Of a stretch of DNA of 64,000 nucleotides, positions 21,526 to 32,500 are shown piece after piece. The DNA is from Leuctra nigra (Eukaryota > Arthropoda > Insecta > Plecoptera > Leuctridae): the NCBI GenBank assembly GCA_934045905.1, contig OW203768.1, positions 2,384,316 through 2,448,315 of the forward strand. Reading direction: 5' to 3'. How positions within the stretch are numbered: position 1 is the first letter of the stretch; every line of letters begins with the position of its first letter. The notes below the pieces were generated by a model that was not told the origin of the DNA, did no database searches, and saw nothing but the letters and a program-made list of their open reading frames with translations. A program made the position numbers and the translations under genes.

Positions 21526-23163
21526 GATCATCGAATGCAATATCTCCTGTACTGACAGTTGATCTGGTCACGTTTGATCATCGGATCATCTATTTCGGAC
21601 GATGCACCACTGCATCTGTATCGAGATCATCGAATGCAACATCTCCTGTACTGACAGTTGATCTGGTCATCTATTTCGGACGATGCACCACTGCAACTGT
21701 ATCGAGATCATCGAATGCAACATCTCCTGTACTGACAGTTGATCTGGTCATCTATTTCGGACGATGCACCACTGCAACTGTATCGAGATCATCGAATGCA
21801 ACATCTCCTGTACTGACAGTTGATCTGGTCATCTATTTCGGACGATGCACCACTGCATCTGTATCGAGATCATCGAATGCAACATCTCCTGTACTGACAG
21901 TTGATCTGGTCATCTATTTCGGACGATGCACCACTGCAACTGTATCGAGATCATCGAATGCAACATCCCCTGTACTGACAGTTGATCTGGTCATCTATTT
22001 CGGACGATGCACCACTGCAACTGTATCGAGATCATCGAATGCAACATCCCCTGTACTGACAGTTGATCTGGTCATCTATTTCGGACGATGCACCACTGCA
22101 ACTGTATCGAGATCATCGAATGCAACATCTCCTGTACTGACAGTTGATCTGGTCATCTATTTCGGACGATGCACCACTGCATCTGTATCGAGATCATCGA
22201 ATGCAACATCTCCTGTACTGACAGTTGATCTGGTCATCTATTTCGGACGGTGCACCACTGCAACTGTATCGAGATCATCGAATGCAACATCTCCTGTACT
22301 GACAGTTGATCTGGTCATCTATTTCGGACGGTGCACCACTGCAACTGTATCGAGATCATCGAATGCAACATCTCCTGTACTGACAGTTGATCTGGTCATC
22401 TATTTCGGACGGTGCACCACTGCAACTGTATCGAGATCATCGAATGCAACATCTCCTGTACTGACAGTTGATCTGGTCATCTATTTCGGACGATGCACCG
22501 CTGCATCTGTATCGAGATCATCGAATGCAACATCTCCTGTACTGACAGTTGATCTGGTCATCTATTTCGGACGATGCACCACTGCAACTGTATCGAGATC
22601 ATCGAATGCAACATCTCCTGTACTGACAGTTGATCTGGTCATCTATTTCGGACGATGCACCACTGCAACTGTATCGAGATCATCGAATGCAACATCCCCT
22701 GTACTGACAGTTGATCTGGTCATCTATTTCGGACGATGCACCACTGCAACTGTATCGAGATCATCGAATGCAACATCTCCTGTACTGACAGTTGATCTGG
22801 TCATCTATTTCGGACGATGCACCACTGCAACTGTATCGAGATCATCGAATGCAACATCTCCTGTACTGACAGTTGATCTGGTCATCTATTTCGGACGATG
22901 CACCACTGCATCTGTATCGAGATCATCGAATGCAACATCTCCTGTACTGACAGTTGATCTGGTCATCTATTTCGGACGATGCACCACTGCAACTGTATCG
23001 AGATCATCGAATGCAACATCTCCTGTACTGACAGTTGATCTGGTCATCTATTTCGGACGATGCACCACTGCAACTGTATCGAGATCATCGAATGCAACAT
23101 CTCCTGTACTGACAGTTGATCTGGTCATCTATTTCGGACGATGCACAACTGCATCTGTATCGA
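21526..23163 (+). repeat. 81-bp satellite, 20 copies
   Basis: After a first unit of 99 bp come 19 units of exactly 81 bp (21625-23163). Each unit runs GATCATCGAATGCAACATCT ... CGATGCACCACTGC ... TGTATCGA. The first unit holds an extra 18 bp repeating the array's left border (CGTTTGATCATCGGATCA). A diagnostic A/T site (GCAACTG or GCATCTG) has T in copies 1, 4, 8, 12, 17 and 20. It lies about 0.5 kb after the unknown gene's poly(A) signal. The 81-bp coding repeat in that gene has the same length but a different sequence. Confidence 0.97.
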
Positions 23164-23834
23164 AGCCATGAAGTTTTGTCTAGACACGGCCTCCTAAAGC
23201 CACACCCGAGCAATCACTGCCACTAGGATCGCATGCAGATCCTACGTGCAGTGACTCGTGACCCCAGAGGACACTCCAAATCAAGCCGCTTGCAGACTGC
23301 ATTTAGAGAATCTGCATCTTCAAGATGTTGCGGACAATTCAATTTGGTATTTAGAAGCTGGTTACTCTTAGATCAGACATTCACAATATGATCAATCATT
23401 TTGTATATCGTTTTGGCTGTCAATCATAAGTAAACAATTTTAACGGCGTTAAAAATTGTTACCTTATCACTTATCACTATAATACATAATTAATTCCAGA
23501 AGAATTGTGATCAATGAGAAGTTCCGAATGGTTTTTACAAATCGCTCGCAAAAAGTGAGAAACGCATCACAGATTATATACATGCAAATAAATGCAACCA
23601 CTGACCGATCAACAACTTTAAATTTTGCATTGTCATTGGGACCAATATTTCAGTGGTGAATATTTTCAGTGGTCAGAAAATATTCTGACCAATTCATGGA
23701 TTTTAGAAATTTTTTACATTTTTCGGAAATTGTATGATTGTTTTGAAATATTTGTCACATATTAAACAAATTTAAAAGCAATTTTTATACCTGCCTTATT
23801 GACAACTCTACTCTTTTTCTACTACTACTATGAA
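23164..23834. other. no gene seen
   Basis: Sequence between the 81-bp satellite and the next MITE, AT-rich, with short stretches worded like the Helitron-like repeats (CAACCACTGACCGATCAACA). Confidence 0.3.
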
Positions 23835-24377
23835 TTCATAGTTTGCACGTGACATCATCTCATTGTTGCGCGGCCATCTTGGTGTAACGTCAAAACAGCT
23901 GTTAATCTGTTTTTCAGTATATTTTTATAGTATGTATGGTTACCTGTACTTATTGTAGGCTGCAGAAGAAGTTCTTATAGGTTTAAAATCACTAATTTAC
24001 AAACTATCTTCGACTAAGGTTCGGTTGTACGATCCCGATAAGTAATATAAAGTTCAGTTTAGCCTAAAGTGAACTTTATCGGTCTAGGTGGTTATATTTC
24101 ATTGGCTGTTGCCATGGTTTCAGGCTATAATTCCTACCGCTAACTTTATCGTGACATCGGCGGGGGGAGGGGGGGGGGGGGTCTAAATTTCCGTGTCGTT
24201 TCACTTGATACGAGACGACAAGGGAATATAGAATAACCCTCCCGGACTTGGTACAACCGGGCCTAACCGATAATAATTAGTTTATATCGACTTGACAATT
24301 ACTGTACACCAAAATGTCCGAAAATATACTTTTTTATAATGTTGCCATAAAACAAAAGAATTCGTGCAAACTATGAA
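23835..24377. mobile_element. MITE with TTCATRGTTTGCACG ends, copy 2
   Basis: Ends TTCATAGTTTGCACG and CGTGCAAACTATGAA. The interior matches 2880-3163 in reverse, including GTAGGCTGCAGAAGAAGTTC, and is split by a 246-bp Harbinger-like insert at 24018. A fragment of the same end lies at 10622. Confidence 0.65.
24018..24263. mobile_element. PIF/Harbinger-like MITE nested in the MITE at 23835
   Basis: The ends are GGTTCGGTTGTAC and, inverted, GGCCCGGTTGTAC. The insert is flanked by TAA at 24015-24017 and 24264-24266. The sister copy at 2880-3163 has no insert at the matching point, which serves as an empty site. A 3-bp TWA duplication is characteristic of PIF/Harbinger elements. Confidence 0.65.
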
Positions 24378-24547
24378 TGAATTGATGCATATTGTCTTCG
24401 TAGCTCTTTCCAAGATCGGTAAAGCATCAACTTGCACACGTATATCTTTACCTCAGAAGTAGAAGACTGTTTCAGACTGTTCTTATCAATGAGATTTACT
24501 AATTTTATCAGCCATCTTATTTTACTCTCGTATACTCTTAGAGTCGA

Positions 24548-24775
24548 CTAGTACTTAGTATCCGCCTGCCACGACATACGCAATGCCCGGTATCGGTCCT
24601 CGACTGCTGGCAAGTATGTGACAATGTCACGAGCCCATCCCACGCCCGCCAGCGCGCGGGGGCCCGCAGGAGTGGTCGCAGGCGCCACAGATTCAGCTCG
24701 GCCCGGCGCCCCGGCAGAGTACAGCATCTCCGCCATTGTCTGGCGATGGACCACGATGATAGCCCAGCGCCAGGT
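24548..24775 (-). CDS. possible terminal coding exon, unknown
   Basis: A GC- and CpG-rich island in AT-rich DNA is open on the minus strand from a possible acceptor (TCTAG|ACC, exon side 24775) to TAG at 24548-24550. The predicted end, including ARDIVTYLPAVEDRYRALRM and a final SWQADTKY, looks protein-like rather than random. No partner exon was found upstream (higher coordinates), the pyrimidine tract before the acceptor is poor, and I do not recognise a family. It could also be a decayed retroelement or SINE segment. Confidence 0.25.
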   Translation of the reverse strand, partial: TWRWAIIVVHRQTMAEMLYSAGAPGRAESVAPATTPAGPRALAGVGWARDIVTYLPAVEDRYRALRMSWQADTKY

Positions 24776-24914
24776 CTAGACGGATGGTGAGGATTGCGCG
24801 GACAATCACACAATGGTATTGCATAACGGTGCATCGAGTGGGCGGAATGCTGATCGCAATAACTCACGGTTTGTGAATATTGGGATGGAGACCGAGTCTT
24901 GGGCCTTCCACGTG

Positions 24915-25171
24915 TCTACGGAGACAATGGGGGGTCTGGGGGGACGGCCCCCAGAGAAATACGGGTCCGGGGCGCATAGCCTCGGGTGATATTTTTGAAT
25001 GTCAGGCATGAATTTAGTGCATTTCTATACGCGATTTTAACACATTTTAAGCATTTTTTTAATCTTGAGATATAAATGTACGAGAATATAGGTATAGGGG
25101 AATTGAATCGGGGGGGGGGGGGGGGGGGGGTATTTCCTCCCATTACCCCCCCCCCCCTTCCTACGCGCCTG
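24915..25171 (-). mobile_element. truncated CAGGCGCGTAGGAA-family MITE
   Basis: Carries GACAATGGGGGGTCTGGGG, the GC-hairpin module (GGGTCCGGGGCGCATAGCC) and the end TTCCTACGCGCCTG at 25158-25171. The other terminus is missing. A G-run and a C-run stand close together at 25109-25157. Confidence 0.65.
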
Positions 25172-26450
25172 TATAAAACCTGAAAAAGTTGAAGGAAGCC
25201 CTCGTTTCAACTTGTAAAGCGTGAACGGTTGCCAATTCTTGAAAAAACACGTTTTGAAACCGTTTAAGTAAATGTAGGTATTGTAGCCTGAAAAAGTTGA
25301 GAAGAATTTCAATACGAGCTTAAATTTCCCTTAAAATGTTAATAGCTCTTGAAGTTCTTGACACATTTGTGTAAAAATTGTCATTGGTGTCGTGAAAAAT
25401 TTGAAATTCATCGATCAAACGCTCCCATTTTTAATTATCAACCAATCACAGGATCTCGTTCAAAACTATACATCAGACCGCTCTTATGACTTTAGTGTGT
25501 GTGCAAAATTTCAGTTCGATTGGTTGAACGGTCTTACCTGGGCATTGCCTACGAAAACACAAAAACAACAAAAAGTAACAGAGAAAAAGTGTTAAGACGC
25601 TTGCCAAATAAACACGACTTAGCGACGGTGGCGCTCCGAGCGAGTAATCTTGATCCCAGACAAAACACTCCGTGTAAAAAAGGCGTGTTTAAAGTCTCTT
25701 TACTTTAAAAAAAAATCAACACCGAAAGGAGTGAAATCAAAATAGGAGCCAACAAGTCAATGACATTTCCAAATATGTAATCGTATCTTTGAAATAAAAG
25801 TATAAACACCAAGAAATACTTTACAAAAGGGTTTAGCGCATCGCCTTTTTAAAGATATTTTTCTATCCTAAAAGTGAAAAGAAAGTACAATTAGTACATT
25901 TTCATCTTTTTATTAGAGCCAGTATCTAAGAATCATGCTACTTTTGGTAATGGCTGTTTTGTAATTTTGTCAATGACGATAGAAGAAAGATTTCATGTCG
26001 TAATAAGATAACTAATATAACAGTACTAAAGTCGACTTCGCGACGGTGGCGCTCTGAGCGAGTGATCCTGATCGTCACGAAGAAAACAATCCGGTGGGCG
26101 CCTCAGTTGTCAAGTGGAAACCGATTTCAATGCGATGAAGTTGAGTGAACTGTGTTCGGCTCTTCTGCAACTGTAGGCGGTGTTTGTCACAATCATTACA
26201 TGCTCATCTATATGCAAATTACAGCCTCTTGCCTGGCATGTGTGGGCGGAGTCATCAGCATAACCACCCCTGTCGTGTCGTTGCGCTGAGGAGATGAGTT
26301 AAGTATTCTGTACCTTGTTTTGGTCTCGTGTCGATCGAATTCATTTCACTGCCATTAGGATAGCATTAGTCCGATATGAATTCGGTCGAAGCGAGACCAA
26401 AACATGTATGGAATAGTAGAAACCGACGGCTGCGTAAAATTTTACACTAC
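25172..26450. other. repeat remnants, no gene seen
   Basis: Contains a reverse partial Helitron-like copy at about 25390-25625, a GCGACGGTGGCGCTC segment repeated near 25621 and 26040, and a remnant (about 25660-25860) resembling one arm of the foldback at 52895. No coding signal. Confidence 0.4.
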
Positions 26451-27060
26451 CTATAGGAAAACGCTATTTGTACCGCGTTGATGAGCGAGCACGGGTATGT
26501 GCAAATTCTCGAACCGGAAATGCGTACACAATACACTGAAAACATACATCCATATTGAATTGAAATATGATTCACTCAATCAATATAAAAGTATCTGCTT
26601 TTCATTGAAACGTGAAAATAGCATCTAAACACTCCTCGTACCTGAAGCAAATCAGATCCAGTTGCAGTGGAAAAACATTAATTTCGATACTTCATGTCTG
26701 ATAGATATTAAAAATGTCAATAAGTGCATAAGTTCTTGACTGATTCGGCTGAAAATTTGTCAAATAAGATACAATGTTGGTCTTATTGGCCATGCAAAAT
26801 ATGAGTGTGATCAGATTTCTCCAAGACCATTTTCATTTTTCAACATCAGGAGATATTTATTTAAATTTTAACCAATGAACGGATTTCAAAAAAATTGAGG
26901 GTCTGCTAACAGAAAAGGGTGTCTTTACATTACATGTGTGCAAAATTTCAGATCGATATGTGAAACGGTGCAACTTCTATTGACCCAGGTAGCAGCAAAA
27001 AAAACAAAAAAAAAGAGAGGTTATCGTGTCAAAAGAGTCAAAAGGAGTCGCTCGCTCAAA
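26451..27060 (-). mobile_element. Helitron-like copy H3, decayed
   Basis: Reverse-strand copy: CGCTCGCTCAA at its start side (27050-27060), and AAAACGCTATTTGTACCGCG, TTGATGAGCGAGC at its end. The terminal CTAG has become CTATAG. A separate partial copy lies at 25390-25625. Confidence 0.45.
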
Positions 27061-27151
27061 ACTTATTGGGGACATTTGGTAATCCCCACAATTTGAAGTT
27101 CTGAGAGCCGTGTTTATTAATTTATCCGTGATTTCTGTGGTTGTGACTCCT

Positions 27152-27286
27152 GGGGCTGGATTCACGAAAGGTGTTATCTGCAATACGTATTATCTTTCGA
27201 GTTAATACCAAAACACCATGTTAAATGAAAGATAATACCAAAGGTAGTACGTATTAGGAGACAATACTTTTTGTGAACCTGGCCCC
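27152..27286. mobile_element. 135-bp MITE
   Basis: The left end GGGGCTGGATTCACGAAAGG and the right end, inverted, GGGGCCAGGTTCACAAAAAG match imperfectly. The middle is AT-rich with ACGTATTA repeats in both orientations. The next hAT-like element is inserted directly beside its right end. Confidence 0.5.
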
Positions 27287-27291
27287 TGCTG

Positions 27292-27964
27292 CAGGGGCGG
27301 ATCCAAGGAGGGGCGGAAGGGGCGATCCCCCCCCCCCCCCATGATTCCTCCTCCACCTTCTATTAAGATCAGCAGGTTGATTTTTCATTTCGTCAAATTT
27401 ACAAAAATATCGTAATCATGGCTTGTTTTTTGGCAAGGTTTAATCTTTGCTCTAAAAGTGTCTTAAAACTAAATGTTTTTTCAATATTTCGAAAAAAATT
27501 GCCTCGGCGATAGGCCTTTGGCGGATCAAAGCATGGGCTTCCACAGGGGTGACTGGGGCATACAAATTTGGTGGTGTTATTTACGTATAGTTTCATTTTC
27601 TAAACAAAAAACTCAGAAAATTAATTTCAAAGTGTCAACAAACCGAAAAATACCCAGCGGGGTAAGGTGGGGGCACTACCCCAAAGTGTCCAAGCTTAAA
27701 AAATAATGAATTGTTCAACAAAATACACCTCATAACGTCTCAAAATTTGATTCAAAGTGTCCAAAAACCAAAAAACGCCCTGCGGGGCAGGGTGGGGGGC
27801 TTGCCCCCCACACCCCCCTTAGCCCGTGGGACAGGTGTTTTCCTTGCATTACCTCCACCCCCTGGCAAAAATTCTGTGGACGCCCGTGGCTGGGGATACT
27901 ACTAGACCCCCTTCATATTTTCTAAAATCGCCCCCTCCATGAAAAGAGGCTAGATCCGCCCCTG
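27292..27964. mobile_element. hAT-like MITE, TSD CCCTGCTG
   Basis: 673 bp with ends CAGGGGCGGATCC and, inverted, CAGGGGCGGATCT. Identical 8-bp duplications CCCTGCTG lie at 27284-27291 and 27965-27972. The interior has C- and G-runs and a TGCGGGGCAGGGTGGGGGGC block. No transposase. Confidence 0.8.
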
Positions 27965-28481
27965 CCCTGCTGTTTAAAATGTGTTGCGGGCTTGATGACG
28001 ATGATAGCTGATCGAAGTCGGCCGAAGAAGTCACAAGCACAGATCACGGATGACAATCCCGCTTCCTACGCGCCTGCTCTGGACACAGGCTCCATGTGTT
28101 GAGAACTCTTGCAGTGGATCGAGGATCCGGGAAAAGTGACTTCGAAATGATTTGCATGTAATTGGGCGCGTGGGGAGAAATGCGATAAACCTGCTCCACG
28201 CTTCTCAAGTTTCGTGGAAATTCAAGTAACCCTGGATTTAATCGCAGTCTTATGACTTGACGATTCCAATCTTACGCCATCACATCTTCGACAATACGAT
28301 TTTCATGATAATCGTTAACCTATTTTATCAACTAGCTCACTAACATCAAGTTTATATTGGAAATATTACGAGGAATCAACTTGCTGGGTCATGATTTATA
28401 GACTCTCATTTACAGCTCAGCTGCAGTGAATGTGTATCATCCTGCGGAATCAGGGTAACTAAATATCAGTAAAGTTTCAAA

Positions 28482-29466
28482 CAGTGGCGGCGCTACGGGG
28501 GGGCACGGGGGGGCAACTGCCCCCCCAAAAACTTGGCTTGCCCCCCCGGTTGCCCCCCCCCCCCCCCACTTGACGACTCCCATATATGCACACTATACCT
28601 GGCAAAAATAATATAAAATCATAATTAAATTGCAACTACAATAATTATCCAGATTAAACCTAAAAAGCATAAAGTTATACCAATGGTTATACCATGGACG
28701 ACACTTTTACTTTTCCCAACAACTTTTGTTTTAGAATAGAAACGTGAATTTTTTTGCACGTGTGGCATTTCATGCCCCTCGCCTTTCTATACTGTTTTCC
28801 TGAGGAAGCATTCTATGATTCTTTCTTATATCGTGATAAAACCTGCACAACGATAATTTTTATATACTAGTGAACCCAAGGGCGTATTCAGGGGGGCGGC
28901 GCAGCCCCCCCCCCCCCACCCCGAAATCAGGGGTTATCTAAATAAATATGCACATTTAAAATAATATGTGAAAAAATAACTTTATAAAATAGACAGATCA
29001 TGTCAAAAACGTTCCAAAATGGCTAGAATTGAATTAAAATTCCAAAAATTTTCCGGGGCTAATCGCCCCGGACTTACATGTTTTCATTGAAGATATTTGA
29101 CTATTCTTAAACCTCTTAGACCAATTTTTGAATAATTTGTAATTTATAATTCCCCAAAATAGCTATACACTTCGATTCAAAATTGCACCTAAACGAATGT
29201 CCTTGATCCAAAATTTTTTCAGGGGCTGGCCCCCGAACCCCTTTCTTCCACTGTGGTTTTCAAAATATTAGTAATGTCCCCTCCCCCGAAATTTCATCCT
29301 GGATACGCCCTTGAGTGAAAATGTATTTTGTGGTTTTGCTGAACCCTGTGGTGAGGGGGGGGGGTCATGATTTTGGTAAATATGTCGACTTTTCGCTTTG
29401 CCCCCTCAAGTAATTGCCTTGCCCCTGCTCTGCCCCCCCAACGATTATTTCCTGGCGCCGCCACTG
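28482..29466. mobile_element. hAT-like element, TSD GTTTCAAA
   Basis: 985 bp with ends CAGTGGCGGCGC and GCGCCGCCACTG. Identical 8-bp duplications GTTTCAAA lie at 28474-28481 and 29467-29474. It contains a second element at 28877-29313. A third CAGTGGCGGCGC end stands alone at 29530, just before the 55-bp array. Confidence 0.85.
28877..29313 (-). mobile_element. CAAGGGCGTAT MITE nested in the element at 28482
   Basis: 437 bp with ends CAAGGGCGTATTCAGG and CCTGGATACGCCCTTG. It is the same family as 58695-59145, in reverse orientation, and carries the GC-hairpin module. The flanks AGTGAACC and AGTGAAAA agree at six of eight bases, so this copy is older. Confidence 0.75.
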
Positions 29467-29569
29467 GTTTCAAATAGCATGAGTAGGTATTATTAATTCA
29501 TTATTTCGGTTATGGCGAACGATTTTATTCAGTGGCGGCGCTGGGGGAAGAGAAGAGGGCATCATGTCG

Positions 29570-32500
29570 GAAATATATTGATCCCACATGATCCCAGTCC
29601 TAGTTGCAACAATGTCGCTAAGTCTTGACATCTCGATCCCACATGATCCCAGTCCTAGTTGCAACAATGTCGCTAAGTCTTGACATCTCGATCTCACATG
29701 ATCCCAGTCCTAGTTGCAACAATGTCGCTAAGTCTTGACATCTCGATCTCACATGATCCCAGTCCTAGTTGCAACAATGTCGCTAAGTCTTGACATCTCG
29801 ATCTCACATGATCCCAGTCCTAGTTGCAACAATGTCGCTAAGTCTTGACATCTCGATCTCACATGATCCCAGTCCTAGTTGCAACAATGTCGCTAAGTCT
29901 TGACATCTCGATCTCACATGATCCCAGTCCTAGTTGCAACAATGTCGCTAAGTCTTGACATCTCGATCTCACATGATCCCAGTCCTAGTTGCAACAATGT
30001 CGCTAAGTCTTGACATCTCGATCTCACATGATCCCAGTCCTAGTTGCAACAATGTCGCTAAGTCTTGACATCTCGATCTCACATGATCCCAGTCCTAGTT
30101 GCAACAATGTCGCTAAGTCTTGACATCTCGATCTCACATGATCCCAGTCCTAGTTGCAACAATGTCGCTAAGTCTTGACATCTCGATCCCACATGATCCC
30201 AGTCCTAGTTGCAACAATGTCGCTAAGGTCTTGACATCTCGATCTCACATGATCCCAGTCCCTAGTTGCAACAATGTCGCTAAGTCTTGACATCTCGATC
30301 TCACATGATCCCAGTCCGCGTTGCAACAATGTCGCTAAGTCTTGACATCTCGATCTCACATGATCCCAGTCCTAGTTGCAACAATGTCGCTAAGTCTTGA
30401 CATCTCGATCTCACATGATCCCAGTCCTAGTTGCAACAATGTCGCTAAGTCTTGACATCTCGATCTCACATGATCCCAGTCCGAGTTGCAACAATGTCGC
30501 TAAGTCTTGACATCTCGATCTCACATGATCCCAGTCCTAGTTGCAACAATGTCGCTAAGTCTTGACATCTCGATCTCACATGATCCCAGTCCTAGTTGCA
30601 ACAATGTCGCTAAGTCTTGACATCTCGATCCCACATGATCCCAGTCCTAGTTGCAACAATGTCGCTAAGTCTTGACATCTCGATCTCACATGATCCCAGT
30701 CCTAGTTGCAACAATGTCGCTAAGTCTTGACATCTCGATCTCACATGATCCCAGTCCTAGTTGCAACAATGTCGCTAAGTCTTGACATCTCGATCTCACA
30801 TGATCCCAGTCCCTAGTTGCAACAATGTCGCTAAGTCTTGACATCTCGATCTCACATGATCCCAGTCCTAGTTGCAACAATGTCGCTAAGTCTTGACATC
30901 TCGATCTCACATGATCCCAGTCTAGTTGCAACAATGTCGCTAAGTCTTGACATCTCGATCTCACATGATCCCAGTCCTAGTTGCAACAATGTCGCTAAGT
31001 CTTGACATCTCGATCTCACATGATCCCAGTCCTAGTTGCAACAATGTCGCTAAGTCTTGACATCTCGATCTCACATGATCCCAGTCCTAGTTGCAACAAT
31101 GTCGCTAAGTCTTGACATCTCGATCTCACATGATCCCAGTCCTAGTTGCAACAATGTCGCTAAGTCTTGACATCTCGATCTCACATGATCCCAGTCCTAG
31201 TTGCAACAATGTCGCTAAGTCTTGACATCTCGATCTCACATGATCCCAGTCCTAGTTGCAACAATGTCGCTAAGTCTTGACATCTCGATCTCACATGATC
31301 CCAGTCCTAGTTGCAACAATGTCGCTAAGTCTTGACATCTCGATCTCACATGATCCCAGTCCTAGTTGCAACAATGTCGCTAAGTCTTGACATCTCGATC
31401 TCACATGATCCTCAGTCCTAGTTTGCAACAATGTCGCTAAGTCTTGACATCTCGATCTCACATGATCCCAGTCCTAGTTGCAACAATGTCGCTAAGTCTT
31501 CGACATCTCGATCTCACATGATCCCAGTCCTAGTTGCAACAATGTCGCTAAGTCTTGACATCTCGATCTCACATGATCCCAGTCCTAGTTGCAACAATGT
31601 CGCTAAGTCTTGACATCTCGATCTCACATGATCCCAGTCCTAGTTGCAACAATGTCGCTAAGTCTTGACATCTCGATCCCACATGATCCCAGTCCTAGTT
31701 GCAACAATGTCGCTAAGTCTTGACATCTCGATCTCACATGATCCAGTCCTAGTTGCAAACAATGTCGCTAAGTCTTGACATCTCGATCTCACATGATCCC
31801 AGTCCTAGTTGCAACAATGTCGCTAAGTCTTGACATCTCGATCTCACATGATCCCAGTCCTAGTTTGCAACAATGTCGCTAAGTCTTGACATCTCGATCC
31901 CACATGATCCCAGTCCTAGTTGCAACAATGTCGCTAAGTCTTGACATCTCGATCTCACATGATCCCAGTCCTAGTTGCAACAATGTCGCTAAGTCTTGAC
32001 ATCTCGATCTCACATGATCCCAGTCCTAGTTGCAACAATGTCGCTAAGTCTTGACATCTCGATCTCACATGATCCCAGTCCTAGTTGCAACAATGTCGCT
32101 AAGTCTTGACATCTCGATCTCACCTGATCCCAGTCCTCGTTGCAACAATGTCGCTAAGTCTTGACATCTCGATCTCACATGATCCCAGTCCTAGTTGCAA
32201 CAATGTCGCTAAGTCTTGACATCTCGATCTCACATGATCCCAGTCCTAGTTGCAACAATGTCGCTAAGTCTTGACATCTCGATCTCACATGATCCCAGTC
32301 CTAGTTGCAACAATGTCGCTAAGTCTTGACATCTCGATCTCACATGATCCCAGTCCTAGTTGCAACAATGTCGCTAAGTCTTGACATCTCGATCTCACAT
32401 GATCCCAGTCCTAGTTGCAACAATGTCGCTAAGTCTTGACATCTCGATCTCACATGATCCCAGTCCTAGTTGCAACAATGTCGCTAAGTCTTGACATCTC

